This document shows positions 38,910-48,492 of a stretch of 64,000 nt of DNA, in pieces. This DNA is from Gammaproteobacteria bacterium. Lineage in GTDB: Bacteria > Pseudomonadota > Gammaproteobacteria > Pseudomonadales > JAUIET01. Each line of letters starts with the position of its first letter. Position 1 is the stretch's first letter. The notes beneath the pieces were generated by a model that did not search any database, was not told where the DNA came from, and was given only the letters and a program-made list of their open reading frames with translations. The stretch spans positions 62,001-126,000 of the forward strand of contig JAUIHW010000002.1 of NCBI GenBank assembly GCA_030431775.1, given 5' to 3'. A program made the position numbers and the translations under genes.

Positions 38910-38957
38910 TTTTTCCGATTATTTTGACACTTTTTACAGTTCAGGAAAGGCTCCTCG

Positions 38958-39965
38958 ATGACACTGGCCTTATTGGCGGTACTAATAGGCTTTGTGGTCC
39001 TAGTCTGGAGCGCAGACCAGTTCGTGACCGGTGCCGCGGCAACCGCCGGCTATCTGGGCATGTCGCGGCTGATGATTGGCCTTACCGTAGTGGCTTTTGG
39101 CACATCTGCCCCGGAAATTTTCGTGTCTCTGAATGCCGCGCTGGCTGACGCGGGCGATATGGCCATTGGCAATGCCCTGGGCTCCAACCTGGCCAACGTG
39201 GGGATGGTGCTGGCCATTACCGCTCTGATTACCCGGATCCCCATTCCGCTTGGCTTGCTGTCCAGCGAACTGCCGGTGCTGGCCGTGATTACCGCATTGG
39301 CAGGCTATACTTTGTGGGACCATCACGTGGGCTTGCTGGACGGAGGCTTGCTGTTTCTGAGCCTTCTAGTCGGCGGCGGGTATATTATCTGGGCCCAGAA
39401 AGCGGAAGCGGCAAGAGGCCATGCACTGCCGGACCCGGTCGAAGATATCCCCGCCGTAAGCCAGGGCCGAGCCTGGCTGTTGCTACTGATGGGCCTGGTA
39501 TTGCTCATTGCAAGTTCCAACTTGCTGGTTTGGGGCGCCAAGGAAGCCGCGCAATTACTAGGCGTTAGTCAGCTGGTGATCGGCCTAACGCTGGTTGCCG
39601 TTGGCACCAGCCTTCCGGAGCTGGCCGCTTCGGTTGCCTGCGCACTGAAGGGGCATGTCGACATAGCATTGGGCAATGTCGTTGGTAGCAACATCTTCAA
39701 CATCGCCGCCGTAATGGCCATTCCCGGTCTGTTGGGTGGCGTGGCGCTTGAAGCGGAAATTTTCACCCGTGATTATCTCTTCATGGCCGGAATTACTCTT
39801 ATACTTATAGTGACGATAGTTATCGATTCCCGGCGTCTGGTCAGGGCAGGAAACCGCCCGGGCAGCCAGGAAGGACTGTCGCAAGCCGAGATTGGTCGTA
39901 TCGCAGCCTGTTTGTTTTTACTGGTATACGCAGCTTATTACGCCACTCTGTTTAACGAAATATAA
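38958..39965 (+). CDS. yrbG: Calcium/sodium antiporter family protein YrbG
   Basis: The 335-residue product is a K+-dependent Na+/Ca2+ exchanger-family (CaCA) inner-membrane protein. It has two homologous halves of about five helices, each with the ion-binding alpha-repeat motif: VVAFGTSAPEIFVS in the first and VAVGTSLPELAAS in the second, with GNALGSNLANVG and GNVVGSNIFNIA following. The acidic loop between halves contains DPVEDIPAV. The substrate is not proven by sequence. It opens the kdsD-kdsC-lptCAB operon as in E. coli. Confidence 0.93.
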   Translation: MTLALLAVLIGFVVLVWSADQFVTGAAATAGYLGMSRLMIGLTVVAFGTSAPEIFVSLNAALADAGDMAIGNALGSNLANVGMVLAITALITRIPIPLGLLSSELPVLAVITALAGYTLWDHHVGLLDGGLLFLSLLVGGGYIIWAQKAEAARGHALPDPVEDIPAVSQGRAWLLLLMGLVLLIASSNLLVWGAKEAAQLLGVSQLVIGLTLVAVGTSLPELAASVACALKGHVDIALGNVVGSNIFNIAAVMAIPGLLGGVALEAEIFTRDYLFMAGITLILIVTIVIDSRRLVRAGNRPGSQEGLSQAEIGRIAACLFLLVYAAYYATLFNEI

Positions 39966-39974
39966 CAAGAGGCC

Positions 39975-40955
39975 ATGGACATGGGTGAAGATGTTTACCT
40001 CTCGGCTGGCCGCCGGGTTATTGAAATAGAACGCGACGCAGTGTCTGCTCTGCTCGATCGGGTTGACCAGAATTTTGTGAAGGCATGCCAGCTGATGCTG
40101 GAGTGCAGCGGTCGGGTGATTGTTTCCGGAATGGGTAAGTCCGGACATATCGGTTCCAAGATAGCGGCCACTCTGGCGAGCACTGGTACGCCAGCATTCT
40201 TCGTACACCCCGCTGAGGCCAGTCATGGCGATATGGGCATGATAACCCGCAACGATGTCGTCATCGGCGTGTCCAATTCAGGCAACACGGCTGAACTAAC
40301 CACGATGCTGCCATTGCTGAAGCGCCTGGGTGTTCCGCTGATAAGCATGTGCGGCAATCCAAACTCAGCGCTGGCCAATTATGCCGATGTGAATTTGGAC
40401 ATCGGCATTGCTGAAGAAGCCTGCCCGCACAACCTGGCACCCACCTCAAGTACCACAGTGAGCCTGGTCATGGGTGATGCATTGGCCATCGCTCTCCTGG
40501 AAAAGCGCGGCTTCACTGCCGAGGACTTTGCCTATTCGCACCCCGGCGGCAGTCTTGGGCGGCGTTTATTGTTGAGGGTATCTGACGTCATGCGAGCTGG
40601 CGAAGGTCAATTGCCGCGTGTCAGACCGGATGCGAGCCTGCGAGAAGCAGTGCTTGAGGTTACCGCAAAGGGTCTGGGAATGACGACAGTGGTCGATGCG
40701 GTCGGCCAGCTGAAAGGAATTTTTACTGATGGTGACCTGCGCCGGGCGCTGGATCACAATGTTGACTTCAACGCCACACCAGTTGCCGAGACCATGACTT
40801 CTGGCGGAAAAACGATTACCGCCGACGCATTGGCAGCCGCCGCACTGTCTATTATGGAAGACAGCAAAATCAGCGTGCTGGTAGTCACGGATGCCGACAA
40901 CCGGCCCGTTGGCACTGTCCAGATGTACGATTTATTGCAAGCGGGGTTGGCCTGA
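39975..40955 (+). CDS. kdsD: D-arabinose-5-phosphate isomerase KdsD
   Basis: KdsD interconverts ribulose 5-phosphate and arabinose 5-phosphate, the first step of Kdo synthesis. The 326-residue product has an N-terminal SIS domain (GMGKSGHIGSKIAATLAST, given in part: GMGKSGHIGSK) with AEASHGDMGMI and SNSGNTAEL, and two C-terminal CBS domains from about residue 205. It lies 9 bases after yrbG and 4 bases before kdsC. Confidence 0.97.
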   Translation: MDMGEDVYLSAGRRVIEIERDAVSALLDRVDQNFVKACQLMLECSGRVIVSGMGKSGHIGSKIAATLASTGTPAFFVHPAEASHGDMGMITRNDVVIGVSNSGNTAELTTMLPLLKRLGVPLISMCGNPNSALANYADVNLDIGIAEEACPHNLAPTSSTTVSLVMGDALAIALLEKRGFTAEDFAYSHPGGSLGRRLLLRVSDVMRAGEGQLPRVRPDASLREAVLEVTAKGLGMTTVVDAVGQLKGIFTDGDLRRALDHNVDFNATPVAETMTSGGKTITADALAAAALSIMEDSKISVLVVTDADNRPVGTVQMYDLLQAGLA

Positions 40956-40959
40956 GCCA

Positions 40960-41502
40960 ATGATTAGCGACGCACAGCTCAATAAAGTGGCACTTTTGGC
41001 GCTGGATGTGGACGGGGTGTTGACCGATGGCAAACTGTATTTCTCCGCCGACGGGGACCACCTGAAGGCATTCAACAGTCAGGACGGCCATGGCATAAAG
41101 ATGCTGTCCAGATGCGGCGTGCAAATTGCCATCATAACCGGTAGAACCTCCGACATTGTCGCGCGACGCGCTGCCGAACTCGGTGTCAACCACCTCATTC
41201 AGGGGCGTGAGGACAAGTTGGTGGCCCTGCAGGACATTGTGCGGGAAAACACCATGGACCTTTCCCAGGTTGCCTATATCGGCGACGACCTGCCCGATTT
41301 GGCGGCAATTATGGCGGCCGGGGTAGGTGTCACTGTGGCGAACGCGGTCCCACCATTGGCAGAACATGCAGATTACGTTACCCGTGCTAACGGTGGCAAC
41401 GGTGCCGTGCGCGAGGTCTGTGACATGATTCTAAAGGCCAAGGGCTACTGGAACGACCTGGTCGACGACTATCGCTTTACCAAAGGCCTAACCGATGACT
41501 GA
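40960..41502 (+). CDS. kdsC: 3-deoxy-D-manno-octulosonate 8-phosphate phosphatase KdsC
   Basis: KdsC removes phosphate from Kdo-8-phosphate. From ATG 40960 it has 180 residues and the HAD-superfamily C0 form. The nucleophile motif is LDVDGVLTDG (D16, D18), motif II is IITGRTSDI and motif IV is IGDDLPDLAAI. The C-terminal Gly-rich tail NGGNGAVREVCDMIL helps close the tetramer active site. The longer upstream frame lies inside kdsD and is ignored. Confidence 0.97.
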   Translation: MISDAQLNKVALLALDVDGVLTDGKLYFSADGDHLKAFNSQDGHGIKMLSRCGVQIAIITGRTSDIVARRAAELGVNHLIQGREDKLVALQDIVRENTMDLSQVAYIGDDLPDLAAIMAAGVGVTVANAVPPLAEHADYVTRANGGNGAVREVCDMILKAKGYWNDLVDDYRFTKGLTDD

Positions 41503-42067
41503 ACAGCCCTCCCCAAAGCGCCGCCCCTATGGGGCCCTGGTTGTTCTGGCTGTGCTCATATTGGCCGTATTTGTGCGCCAACGACATTCCGATATCGTAC
41601 CCGTTGATGTGATTGAAGAGCAGGAAAACTACGTTGACACCTACACCATCGATGTCCAGTCCACACAATTCGGCAAAGACGGTAAGATCAAGCGAACTTT
41701 GTCAGCGGATTACGCGGCACATTACGCGCTAAGCGATGAGAGTATTCTGCAGGCACCAGCGATTGAGCGGACCAGCGAAACTGGTAAGATCTGGCGTACC
41801 AGCGCCCGAAATGGCAAAGTCAGAGCTGGTGGCGATGTGTTCGACCTGTGGAATACCGTTCTCATCACACGACTTGATGGTGATCTGCTTGCTCGCAGTG
41901 ACACCCTGACCTTTTACAGCGACCGCGGGCAAGTGGAGACTAATGATGAAGTCATTATCGATTCGCGCATCGGCCAAACCATTGGGGTAGGAATGAGCGC
42001 TAACCTGAACAGTGAAGTTCTCCGTCTTAACAGCAAGGTAAGAAGTGTTTTTGATCCACCCCAGTAA
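41495..42067 (+). CDS. lptC: LPS export protein LptC
   Basis: LptC is the bitopic inner-membrane protein that passes LPS from LptB2FG to LptA. The 190-residue product has a short cytoplasmic tail, a membrane helix (YGALVVLAVLILAVFV) and a periplasmic beta-jellyroll. The conserved-type segment LTFYSDRGQVETNDEVII is near the C terminus. It overlaps kdsC by 8 bases and lptA by 23 bases. Sequence conservation is low in this family; context makes the call secure. Confidence 0.95.
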   Translation: MTEQPSPKRRPYGALVVLAVLILAVFVRQRHSDIVPVDVIEEQENYVDTYTIDVQSTQFGKDGKIKRTLSADYAAHYALSDESILQAPAIERTSETGKIWRTSARNGKVRAGGDVFDLWNTVLITRLDGDLLARSDTLTFYSDRGQVETNDEVIIDSRIGQTIGVGMSANLNSEVLRLNSKVRSVFDPPQ

Positions 42068-42635
42068 CCCGACTACTCGCTACACCGGCGTCTTAGGGTG
42101 GCCCGCTGTTCTCAGCCTGCTTCTATTCGTCTGGCTGACGCCCGCGCACGGCCTGGAGTCAGACCGCTCACAGCCAATTCATGTCAAGGCTGACTCAGCT
42201 GAACGCGATGACAAGAACGGGATTACCACCTACCGCGGTGACGTGGTCATTGATCAGGGTAGCTTGAGCATCGCCGCCCAAGAGGTTGTCATGTATGGCT
42301 CCGAAGCCATTACCCGAATTGTTGCCAGCGGTCGGCCGGCCGTGTTGCGCCAGCAACCCGACCCCGCCAAAGGGTTTATCACCGCAAAGGGTAATGAGAT
42401 CGACTACTCAGTGGCGTCGGAAACCGTTCGCCTGGAACGCAATGCCTATGTGGAGCAGGATGGTACCGAAGTTCGGGGCGACGAAATCACCTACGATATG
42501 TCACGCCAGATTGTTAAGGCAAACGGGGCAGCGAACACGGATGGCCGCGTCAGTATTACCATTCCACCCAATCGAACAGCGCCGGCTGAGAGCCAACCCG
42601 CAGCAAACAACGAGTCTTCCCCGGAAGAGCCCTGA
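42045..42635 (+). CDS. lptA: LPS transport periplasmic bridge protein LptA
   Basis: LptA forms the beta-jellyroll bridge that carries LPS across the periplasm. The 196-residue product starts with GTG inside the end of lptC and has a signal sequence ending near PAHG. The OstA-type domain begins with [25 protein letters not shown] (given in part: [13 protein letters not shown]) and includes [20 protein letters not shown] (given in part). The C-terminal 35 residues are low-complexity. Confidence 0.94.
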   Translation: MFLIHPSNPTTRYTGVLGWPAVLSLLLFVWLTPAHGLESDRSQPIHVKADSAERDDKNGITTYRGDVVIDQGSLSIAAQEVVMYGSEAITRIVASGRPAVLRQQPDPAKGFITAKGNEIDYSVASETVRLERNAYVEQDGTEVRGDEITYDMSRQIVKANGAANTDGRVSITIPPNRTAPAESQPAANNESSPEEP

Positions 42636-42639
42636 CCGC

Positions 42640-43365
42640 ATGCCCGTACTCCAAGCACTTCATCTGGCGAAAACCTATAAGGGGCGCAAAGTGGTCAAGG
42701 ATGTCTCCCTGACGGTCAACAGCGGTGATATTGTCGGCCTGCTGGGACCGAACGGCGCTGGCAAAACGACCTGCTTCTACATGGTGATCGGTATCATCAA
42801 GCCCGAAAAAGGGCAGATAAAAATTGACAATGAAGACGTCACCCAGAAGCCCATGCACATGCGTTCCCGCAAGGGCCTGGGTTACTTGCCGCAGGAAGCA
42901 TCGGTGTTCCGCAAACTCAGTGTGGAAGACAATATCCTGGCCATACTACAAACCCGACCGGAGTTAAATCGTGCCCAGCGTCAGGAAAAACTGCAAACTC
43001 TGCTGCAGGAATTTCACATAACCCATATTCGCAAAAGCCTTGGTATGGCGTTGTCCGGCGGAGAACGCAGACGTGTGGAAATTGCCAGGGCACTGGCGAC
43101 TGAGCCTTCGTTCATTTTACTGGATGAACCGTTTGCCGGCGTGGACCCCATTTCCGTGAACGACATCAAACAGATCATCATTCATCTCAAAAATCGTGGT
43201 ATCGGCGTGTTGATTACGGACCACAACGTGCGCGAAACACTGGATATTTGTGAGAAAGCCTACATCGTCAGCGAAGGGCAAATCATTGCAGAAGGCAGCG
43301 CTGAGGCAATCCTGAATAATAGCAAAGTTAAAGAAGTTTATCTTGGCCAGGAATTTACACTGTAA
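42640..43365 (+). CDS. lptB: LPS export ABC transporter ATPase LptB
   Basis: LptB powers extraction of LPS from the inner membrane together with LptF and LptG, which are not in this window. From ATG 42640 it has 241 residues with Walker [10 protein letters not shown], the Q-loop region [11 protein letters not shown], signature [15 protein letters not shown], Walker [13 protein letters not shown] and the H-loop [11 protein letters not shown]. It starts 4 bases after the lptA stop. The longer frame upstream lies inside lptA and is spurious. Confidence 0.98.
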   Translation: MPVLQALHLAKTYKGRKVVKDVSLTVNSGDIVGLLGPNGAGKTTCFYMVIGIIKPEKGQIKIDNEDVTQKPMHMRSRKGLGYLPQEASVFRKLSVEDNILAILQTRPELNRAQRQEKLQTLLQEFHITHIRKSLGMALSGGERRRVEIARALATEPSFILLDEPFAGVDPISVNDIKQIIIHLKNRGIGVLITDHNVRETLDICEKAYIVSEGQIIAEGSAEAILNNSKVKEVYLGQEFTL

Positions 43366-43464
43366 GCGGCCGTTAAGACGTGCGCCTCCAGAACGATTTG
43401 TCAAGCAGCATACAGGCCTAAAAGGCCGTTGCCTGCAACCTGTCGCGGGGCTACACTTTCAGCA

Positions 43465-44985
43465 ATGAAACAATCTTTGCAACTGAAACTTGGCCAGCAG
43501 CTGACGATGACGCCACAGCTGCAGCAGGCAATCCGGTTGCTTCAGCTGTCCACGCTGGATTTGCAAAGCGAAATCCAGGAGGCCCTGGAATCCAACCCCC
43601 TGCTGGAAGTCGAGGAGGACGGATCCATTGGCGAGGAAGCCCAGGACTCAGCCGACTTTGATACCGGTCTTAACGGCGCCGACAGCAGCACCTCTGACGC
43701 ACCGCAAGCCCAAAATTCGGAACAGACCGGTGAATCCCAGCCCTTGGACAGTGCTGAGGACAACTGGACTGACAACAACGCCGCCGATGTTGCCGTTGAC
43801 CCGAACTGGGATGATGTCTACCCCACCGAAACATCCGCCAGCGGCAGTGGCAGCGCCGTCAGTGACGACTTTGATTTTGATGGCCGCAACAGCGCCGAAT
43901 TATCGCTGCAAGACCACCTGATGTGGCAACTTAACATGACATCAATGTCGGACACCGACACCCTGATTGCATTGTCGATCATCGATGCGGTGGAGCCCAG
44001 CGGGTTGCTTAGCCTGACGCCGGAAGAGATACTCGAGGGCTTTGATCCAAAACTGGAAATAGAACTCGACGAAGTGGAAGCTGTTCGTCATCGCATCCAG
44101 CAATTTGACCCGCCCGGCGTTGCGACCGTTAATCTTCAGGAGTGCATAACAGTTCAACTGCGCCAATTGGCACCACAAACCCCTTGGTTGGATGAGGCGC
44201 TGAGGCTGGTCAATCGCCACATGAATCTTCTCGGGAATCGCGATTACAGTCAGCTGATGCGCCGGATGCGTCTTAAGGAAAACGATCTGAAAGAGGTCAT
44301 CGCGCTGATTCAGAGCATGAACCCCTACCCTGGCGACTCGGTCGTACAAAGTAAGACCGAGTATGTGGTGCCGGACGTATTTGTTAGTAAACGGGATGAT
44401 CGCTGGACCGTTGAGCTCAATCCCGACATTGCCCCCAAGTTACGAATCAATGCCGATTACGCCGGTCTCATACGCCGTGCAGACAACAGCCAGGACAACA
44501 CCTTCCTCAGAGACAATCTGCAAGAGGCCCGCTGGTTTCTCAAAAGCCTGCAAAGCCGCAACGAAACCCTGATGAAAGTTGCCACTTGCATTGTCGAGCG
44601 ACAGGTGAATTTTCTGGAGTATGGTGAGGAAGCCATGAAGCCGATGGTCTTGCACGACATCGCAGAGGCAGTTGACATGCACGAGTCAACAATTTCGCGA
44701 GTGACCACACAAAAGTACATGCACACGCCGCGCGGCATTTTTGAGTTAAAGTACTTTTTCTCCAGCCATGTCAGCACCAGCTCGGGAGGCGAATGCTCTT
44801 CAACAGCGATTCGTGCCATCATCAAGAAGCTGGTAATTGCCGAAAACCCGCGCAAACCACTGAGCGACAGCAAGATAGCCAAGTTGCTCGCCGAACAGGG
44901 AATAGAGGTGGCGCGACGTACTATTGCGAAATACCGGGAAAGCATGAATATTCCACCATCAAATGAGCGCAAGCGTTTGGTGTGA
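43465..44985 (+). CDS. rpoN: RNA polymerase sigma-54 factor RpoN
   Basis: RpoN directs transcription from -24/-12 promoters with enhancer-binding ATPases. From ATG 43465 it has 506 residues. The Gln/Leu-rich region I begins [23 protein letters not shown] (given in part), an acidic region II runs at about 45-125, then come the core-binding domain and the HTH. The RpoN box [17 protein letters not shown] is near the C terminus. It follows lptB, and hpf, ptsN, rapZ and npr follow, the classic rpoN cluster. Confidence 0.98.
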   Translation: MKQSLQLKLGQQLTMTPQLQQAIRLLQLSTLDLQSEIQEALESNPLLEVEEDGSIGEEAQDSADFDTGLNGADSSTSDAPQAQNSEQTGESQPLDSAEDNWTDNNAADVAVDPNWDDVYPTETSASGSGSAVSDDFDFDGRNSAELSLQDHLMWQLNMTSMSDTDTLIALSIIDAVEPSGLLSLTPEEILEGFDPKLEIELDEVEAVRHRIQQFDPPGVATVNLQECITVQLRQLAPQTPWLDEALRLVNRHMNLLGNRDYSQLMRRMRLKENDLKEVIALIQSMNPYPGDSVVQSKTEYVVPDVFVSKRDDRWTVELNPDIAPKLRINADYAGLIRRADNSQDNTFLRDNLQEARWFLKSLQSRNETLMKVATCIVERQVNFLEYGEEAMKPMVLHDIAEAVDMHESTISRVTTQKYMHTPRGIFELKYFFSSHVSTSSGGECSSTAIRAIIKKLVIAENPRKPLSDSKIAKLLAEQGIEVARRTIAKYRESMNIPPSNERKRLV

Positions 44986-45062
44986 ATACGCGCCCAACAG
45001 ACTGTTTCTGTGGGCGTTACCAGCAGGCATTGACCTGCCCCATCGATGAAAGAGGGCTACTT

Positions 45063-45380
45063 ATGCAAATTCAAATCAGCGGACACCACGTCGACCTAAC
45101 CGACTCCCTGCGAGACTACGTTAATAGCAAGTTAACCCGCATAGAGCGGCATTTCGACAATATAACAATGGCGCAAGTCACTCTGAGCGTCGAGAAGATT
45201 CGCCAGAAAGCAGAAGCCACCGTGCATGTTTCTGGTGCGGATCTGTTTGCGGCTTCAGAATCCAATGATATGTACGCGGCCATCGATGCCTTAGCTGATA
45301 AACTGGACCGCCAGGTCATAAAACACAAAGAAAAAGTTCGCAGCCACAAGAACACTTCGGTCGGCGAAAGTTTTAATTAG
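45063..45380 (+). CDS. hpf: Short ribosome hibernation promoting factor HPF
   Basis: HPF binds the 30S decoding region and stabilises 100S ribosomes in stationary phase. From ATG 45063 it has 105 residues: MQIQISGHHVDLTDSLRDYV, then the S30AE fold (ITMAQVTLSVEK, ATVHVSGADLFA, DMYAAIDALADKLDRQ). It lacks the C-terminal dimerisation domain of long HPF, so it is the short gammaproteobacterial type. GAGGG lies upstream of the start, 78 bases after rpoN. Confidence 0.95.
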   Translation: MQIQISGHHVDLTDSLRDYVNSKLTRIERHFDNITMAQVTLSVEKIRQKAEATVHVSGADLFAASESNDMYAAIDALADKLDRQVIKHKEKVRSHKNTSVGESFN

Positions 45381-45402
45381 ATTTGACCAAGGTCTTCACT
45401 CT

Positions 45403-45852
45403 ATGGATCTTGCCACCATCCTGACCCCGGAGCGCACCCTGTGCGGTGCGCCCGGGCAATCCAAAAAACGAATCTTCGAGATGGTTGCCAACCGTCTGGT
45501 CAGCGACCAAAACCCCGCCAGAATCCAGGCGATTATTGATGCCTTCATGACTCGTGAGCGGCTTGGCAGCACTGGTCTTGGCAAAGGTATAGCAATACCA
45601 CACTGCCGATTAAACGGCTGTGATCAATGCATCGGCGCTTTAGTTACCCTGGAGACAGCTATCAGCTTTGACGCACCCGATCAGCAACCGGTGGATGTGT
45701 TGTTCATTCTGATGGTGCCAGACGAGGCTACCAGTGAACATCTTGACATTCTGGCGGAGCTGGCAAAACGATTCAGCGATGCAAACTATTGCAATCAACT
45801 TCGTACTGCTGTTAACTCCGAGGCCTTATATAATGCTGCTGTAGCTCGGTGA
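45403..45852 (+). CDS. ptsN: Nitrogen PTS enzyme IIA PtsN
   Basis: PtsN (EIIA-Ntr) is the output protein of the nitrogen phosphotransferase system and affects K+ transport and sigma-54-linked control. The 149-residue product has the PTS EIIA type 2 fold with the phosphorylated His as H67 in GKGIAIPHCRL. Its phosphodonor NPr is encoded downstream at 46827-47096. Enzyme I-Ntr (PtsP) is not in the window. Confidence 0.96.
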   Translation: MDLATILTPERTLCGAPGQSKKRIFEMVANRLVSDQNPARIQAIIDAFMTRERLGSTGLGKGIAIPHCRLNGCDQCIGALVTLETAISFDAPDQQPVDVLFILMVPDEATSEHLDILAELAKRFSDANYCNQLRTAVNSEALYNAAVAR

Positions 45853-45942
45853 GGCACGGCCTTCACCATCTGACCGTGATCAAATGTTCAGGGTTGGTGC
45901 CCGTCGACTGAGCAAGCTAATCAGAGATAGGCCCTGATACCG

Positions 45943-46830
45943 ATGTCCCAGAAGGCTAAGCAGCACCTTGCCATCATTTCCGGTCGCTCCGGCTCAGGCA
46001 AAACCACCGCTCTGCACGTGCTGGAGGACGCTGGCTACTACGCGATTGACAATTTGCCCGCCGCCTTGCTGCCCGCTTTAGTGGAGCAAACCCAAGACCA
46101 GGCTCTGACCGAATATGATCGCATCGCGGTTTGTATTGACGCCCGCAACGCAGCCGCCGACCTGGAACGCTTCGAAGAACTGCTCGACTCCTTCCCGGAT
46201 GACATCAACATTGATGTGATTTATCTGGACGCCAACAGTGAAGAGCTGCTGAAGCGCTTTAGTGAAACGCGTCGCAAGCACCCTCTCAGTAACCGATTTA
46301 CGGCACTGCAGGAAGCACTTGAAGCCGAGAAGGAGCTATTGGCACCAATAGCCAATGGCGCGACGCTCACCATCGAAACCAGTCAGATGAATATTTATGA
46401 GCTACGCGACATCGTGCGCCAACGAGTGGTTGGGGATGAAACGGGCAGCATGGCTATTCTCTTTGAGTCCTTTGGCTTTAAGCGCGGCATTCCAACCGAT
46501 GCGGATATCGTTTACGACGTGCGCTGCTTACCCAACCCACACTGGCATAAGGACTTACGCACCCAGACCGGTCTGGATCGCGACGTCATCCTGTTTCTGG
46601 AAAGCCAGCATTCGGTCAATGACATGTTTCATGATATCTGCAGCTATCTGCAGCGCTGGCTTCCGGAATTTCAGGTGAATAACCGAAGCTATGTGACCAT
46701 TGGCATTGGTTGCACAGGCGGCCAGCACCGCAGCGTCTACATGAGCGAACGCTTAATGCGTCATTTTACGCCACGCTTTGACAATGTTCAGGTACGCCAT
46801 CGGGAACTGAAGCGGGCCGCAACGCAATGA
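45943..46830 (+). CDS. rapZ: RNase adapter protein RapZ
   Basis: RapZ binds nucleotides and, in enterics, delivers the small RNA GlmZ to RNase E to tune glucosamine-6-phosphate synthase. The 295-residue product has Walker A GRSGSGKT at 14-21, a Walker B-like IDARN region, and the conserved C-terminal RNA-binding domain with IGIGCTGGQHRSVYM. A 90-base gap separates it from ptsN, and it overlaps npr by 4 bases. Whether GlmY/GlmZ exist here is not visible. Confidence 0.96.
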   Translation: MSQKAKQHLAIISGRSGSGKTTALHVLEDAGYYAIDNLPAALLPALVEQTQDQALTEYDRIAVCIDARNAAADLERFEELLDSFPDDINIDVIYLDANSEELLKRFSETRRKHPLSNRFTALQEALEAEKELLAPIANGATLTIETSQMNIYELRDIVRQRVVGDETGSMAILFESFGFKRGIPTDADIVYDVRCLPNPHWHKDLRTQTGLDRDVILFLESQHSVNDMFHDICSYLQRWLPEFQVNNRSYVTIGIGCTGGQHRSVYMSERLMRHFTPRFDNVQVRHRELKRAATQ

Positions 46831-47096
46831 TCAGCAAGGAGATTGAAGTCATTAACAAGCTTGGCCTGCACGCTCGCGCCGCGGCCAAGCTGGTAAACTG
46901 TGCAACGGCATTCGCAGCCAATATCACCGTACACAAGGACCAGCAAAGCGCAGACTGCAAAAGCATCATGGCGGTGATGATGCTCGCGGCGGCCAAAGGC
47001 ACTGTACTGACCTTCGAGCTGGACGGGCGCGATGAACAGGCCGCCTGGGAAGCCATAGCCACTCTTATCCAGAATCGATTTGACGAGGAACAGTAG
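46827..47096 (+). CDS. npr: Nitrogen PTS phosphocarrier protein NPr
   Basis: NPr (PtsO) is the HPr-like carrier that passes phosphate from PtsP to PtsN. The 89-residue product has the active-site His as H15 in NKLGLHARAAAKLV and the second HPr-type motif DCKSIMAVMMLAA around Ser46. It ends the rpoN cluster by overlap with rapZ, and mgtE begins 2 bases later. Confidence 0.96.
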   Translation: MISKEIEVINKLGLHARAAAKLVNCATAFAANITVHKDQQSADCKSIMAVMMLAAAKGTVLTFELDGRDEQAAWEAIATLIQNRFDEEQ

Positions 47097-47098
47097 TC

Positions 47099-48463
47099 GT
47101 GGCGGCACAAGGCGTTGAAGCCCCGGTAAAGCGGCCGCAAATCGATATACTCAATGACGCTCTGAATTCAGGAACCTTTGTTCAGGTCCGGCGCATGCTG
47201 AACAGTCTGCCCGCCGCGGAGGTGGCTGACCTGCTGGAATCCTCCCCACCACATAAGCGTCAAATCCTGTGGCAACTGATAGACCTGGAACATGAAGGCG
47301 AGGTCTTACAGGAAATAAATACCGATATCGGCGGCGAGTTCCTCCGGGAAATGGACGCCGAAGAGCTGATTGCGGTCACCGAAGGCCTGGAGACCGATGA
47401 CCTGGTCGACATCCTCCAGCAGTTGCCAGAAGAAGTACTAAACGAAGTGTTGCAGTCCATGGATTCCCAGGACCGACAACGCCTTGAACTGATTCTGCCG
47501 TACGACGAAGACACCGCCGGCGGCTTGATGAATACCGACACGATCACCGTGCGTCCCAGCCACACGATGGAGCTGGTACTGCGCTACTTGCGCCGACACG
47601 AGGAAATTCCGCCGTTTACAGATACCCTGATCGTGGTCAACCGGAAAGACGAATTTTTAGGGCTGCTACCCATACGCCACGTACTGGTGAGCGACCCGTC
47701 GATGACGGTTCGCGAGATCATGCAAACCGATTGTCAGGCCATTCCGGCCAGTATGGCAGATAGTGAGGTGGCCTCACTGTTTGAACGCGACGACCTGATC
47801 TCCGCTCCGGTCGTTGATGATCAAACCAATAAACTCTTAGGGCGCATCACGATTGATGACGTGGTCGATGTCATCATCGAGGATGCGGACCATTCGCTGA
47901 TGAGCATGGCGGGTCTGGGTGAGGATGAAGACACGTTCAGCCGGGTATACCGGGCCGCACCGCGACGCGCGATCTGGCTTGGAATCAACCTGTTGACAGC
48001 CTTTATCGCGGCGGCGGCGATTAATGTATTCGAAGAAACCATTGAACAGATTGTTGCCCTTGCCATTCTGATGCCGGTAGTCGCCAGCATGGGCGGCGTT
48101 GCTGGCAGCCAAACGCTTACTATCATGGTGCGTGCGATGGCCCTGGGCCAGATCAGCCGAAGTAATATTCACTGGCTGCTCAACCGAGAGCTTGCCGTTG
48201 CAGCTTTGAACGCTATTCTCTGGGCGGCCGTTGTCGCGGTCGTTGCTGTCGCCTGGTTTGATGACACCCGTATCGGCACGGTGATCGCAATGGCAATGGT
48301 CATTAATTTACTGACAGCCGCCATGGCAGGAGTGTTGTTACCGCTGCTTCTTAAATCGATGAAAATAGACCCGGCCCTGGCTGGCAGCGTCGTCCTGACC
48401 ACCATTACCGATGTGGTAGGCTTTGTGTCATTTCTGGGCCTGGCCACCTATTTTTACCTCTGA
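47099..48463 (+). CDS. mgtE: Magnesium transporter MgtE
   Basis: MgtE is a Mg2+-gated, Mg2+-selective channel of the inner membrane. The 454-residue product has the cytoplasmic N domain (helical superfamily, about 25-130), two CBS domains (about 135-260, with RDDLISAPVVDDQ) and five membrane helices from about residue 290. The pore signature appears as MPVVASMGGVAGSQTL in the second helix. The start is GTG at 47099, 2 bases after npr. Confidence 0.96.
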   Translation: MAAQGVEAPVKRPQIDILNDALNSGTFVQVRRMLNSLPAAEVADLLESSPPHKRQILWQLIDLEHEGEVLQEINTDIGGEFLREMDAEELIAVTEGLETDDLVDILQQLPEEVLNEVLQSMDSQDRQRLELILPYDEDTAGGLMNTDTITVRPSHTMELVLRYLRRHEEIPPFTDTLIVVNRKDEFLGLLPIRHVLVSDPSMTVREIMQTDCQAIPASMADSEVASLFERDDLISAPVVDDQTNKLLGRITIDDVVDVIIEDADHSLMSMAGLGEDEDTFSRVYRAAPRRAIWLGINLLTAFIAAAAINVFEETIEQIVALAILMPVVASMGGVAGSQTLTIMVRAMALGQISRSNIHWLLNRELAVAALNAILWAAVVAVVAVAWFDDTRIGTVIAMAMVINLLTAAMAGVLLPLLLKSMKIDPALAGSVVLTTITDVVGFVSFLGLATYFYL

Positions 48464-48492
48464 ACCCAGCCAAACAGGACGGTTAATACCAG

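Noticed and set aside
42286-42639. Upstream extension of LptB by 118 codons
   Set aside because: It runs through lptA in another frame; LptB homology starts at the ATG at 42640 just after the lptA stop.
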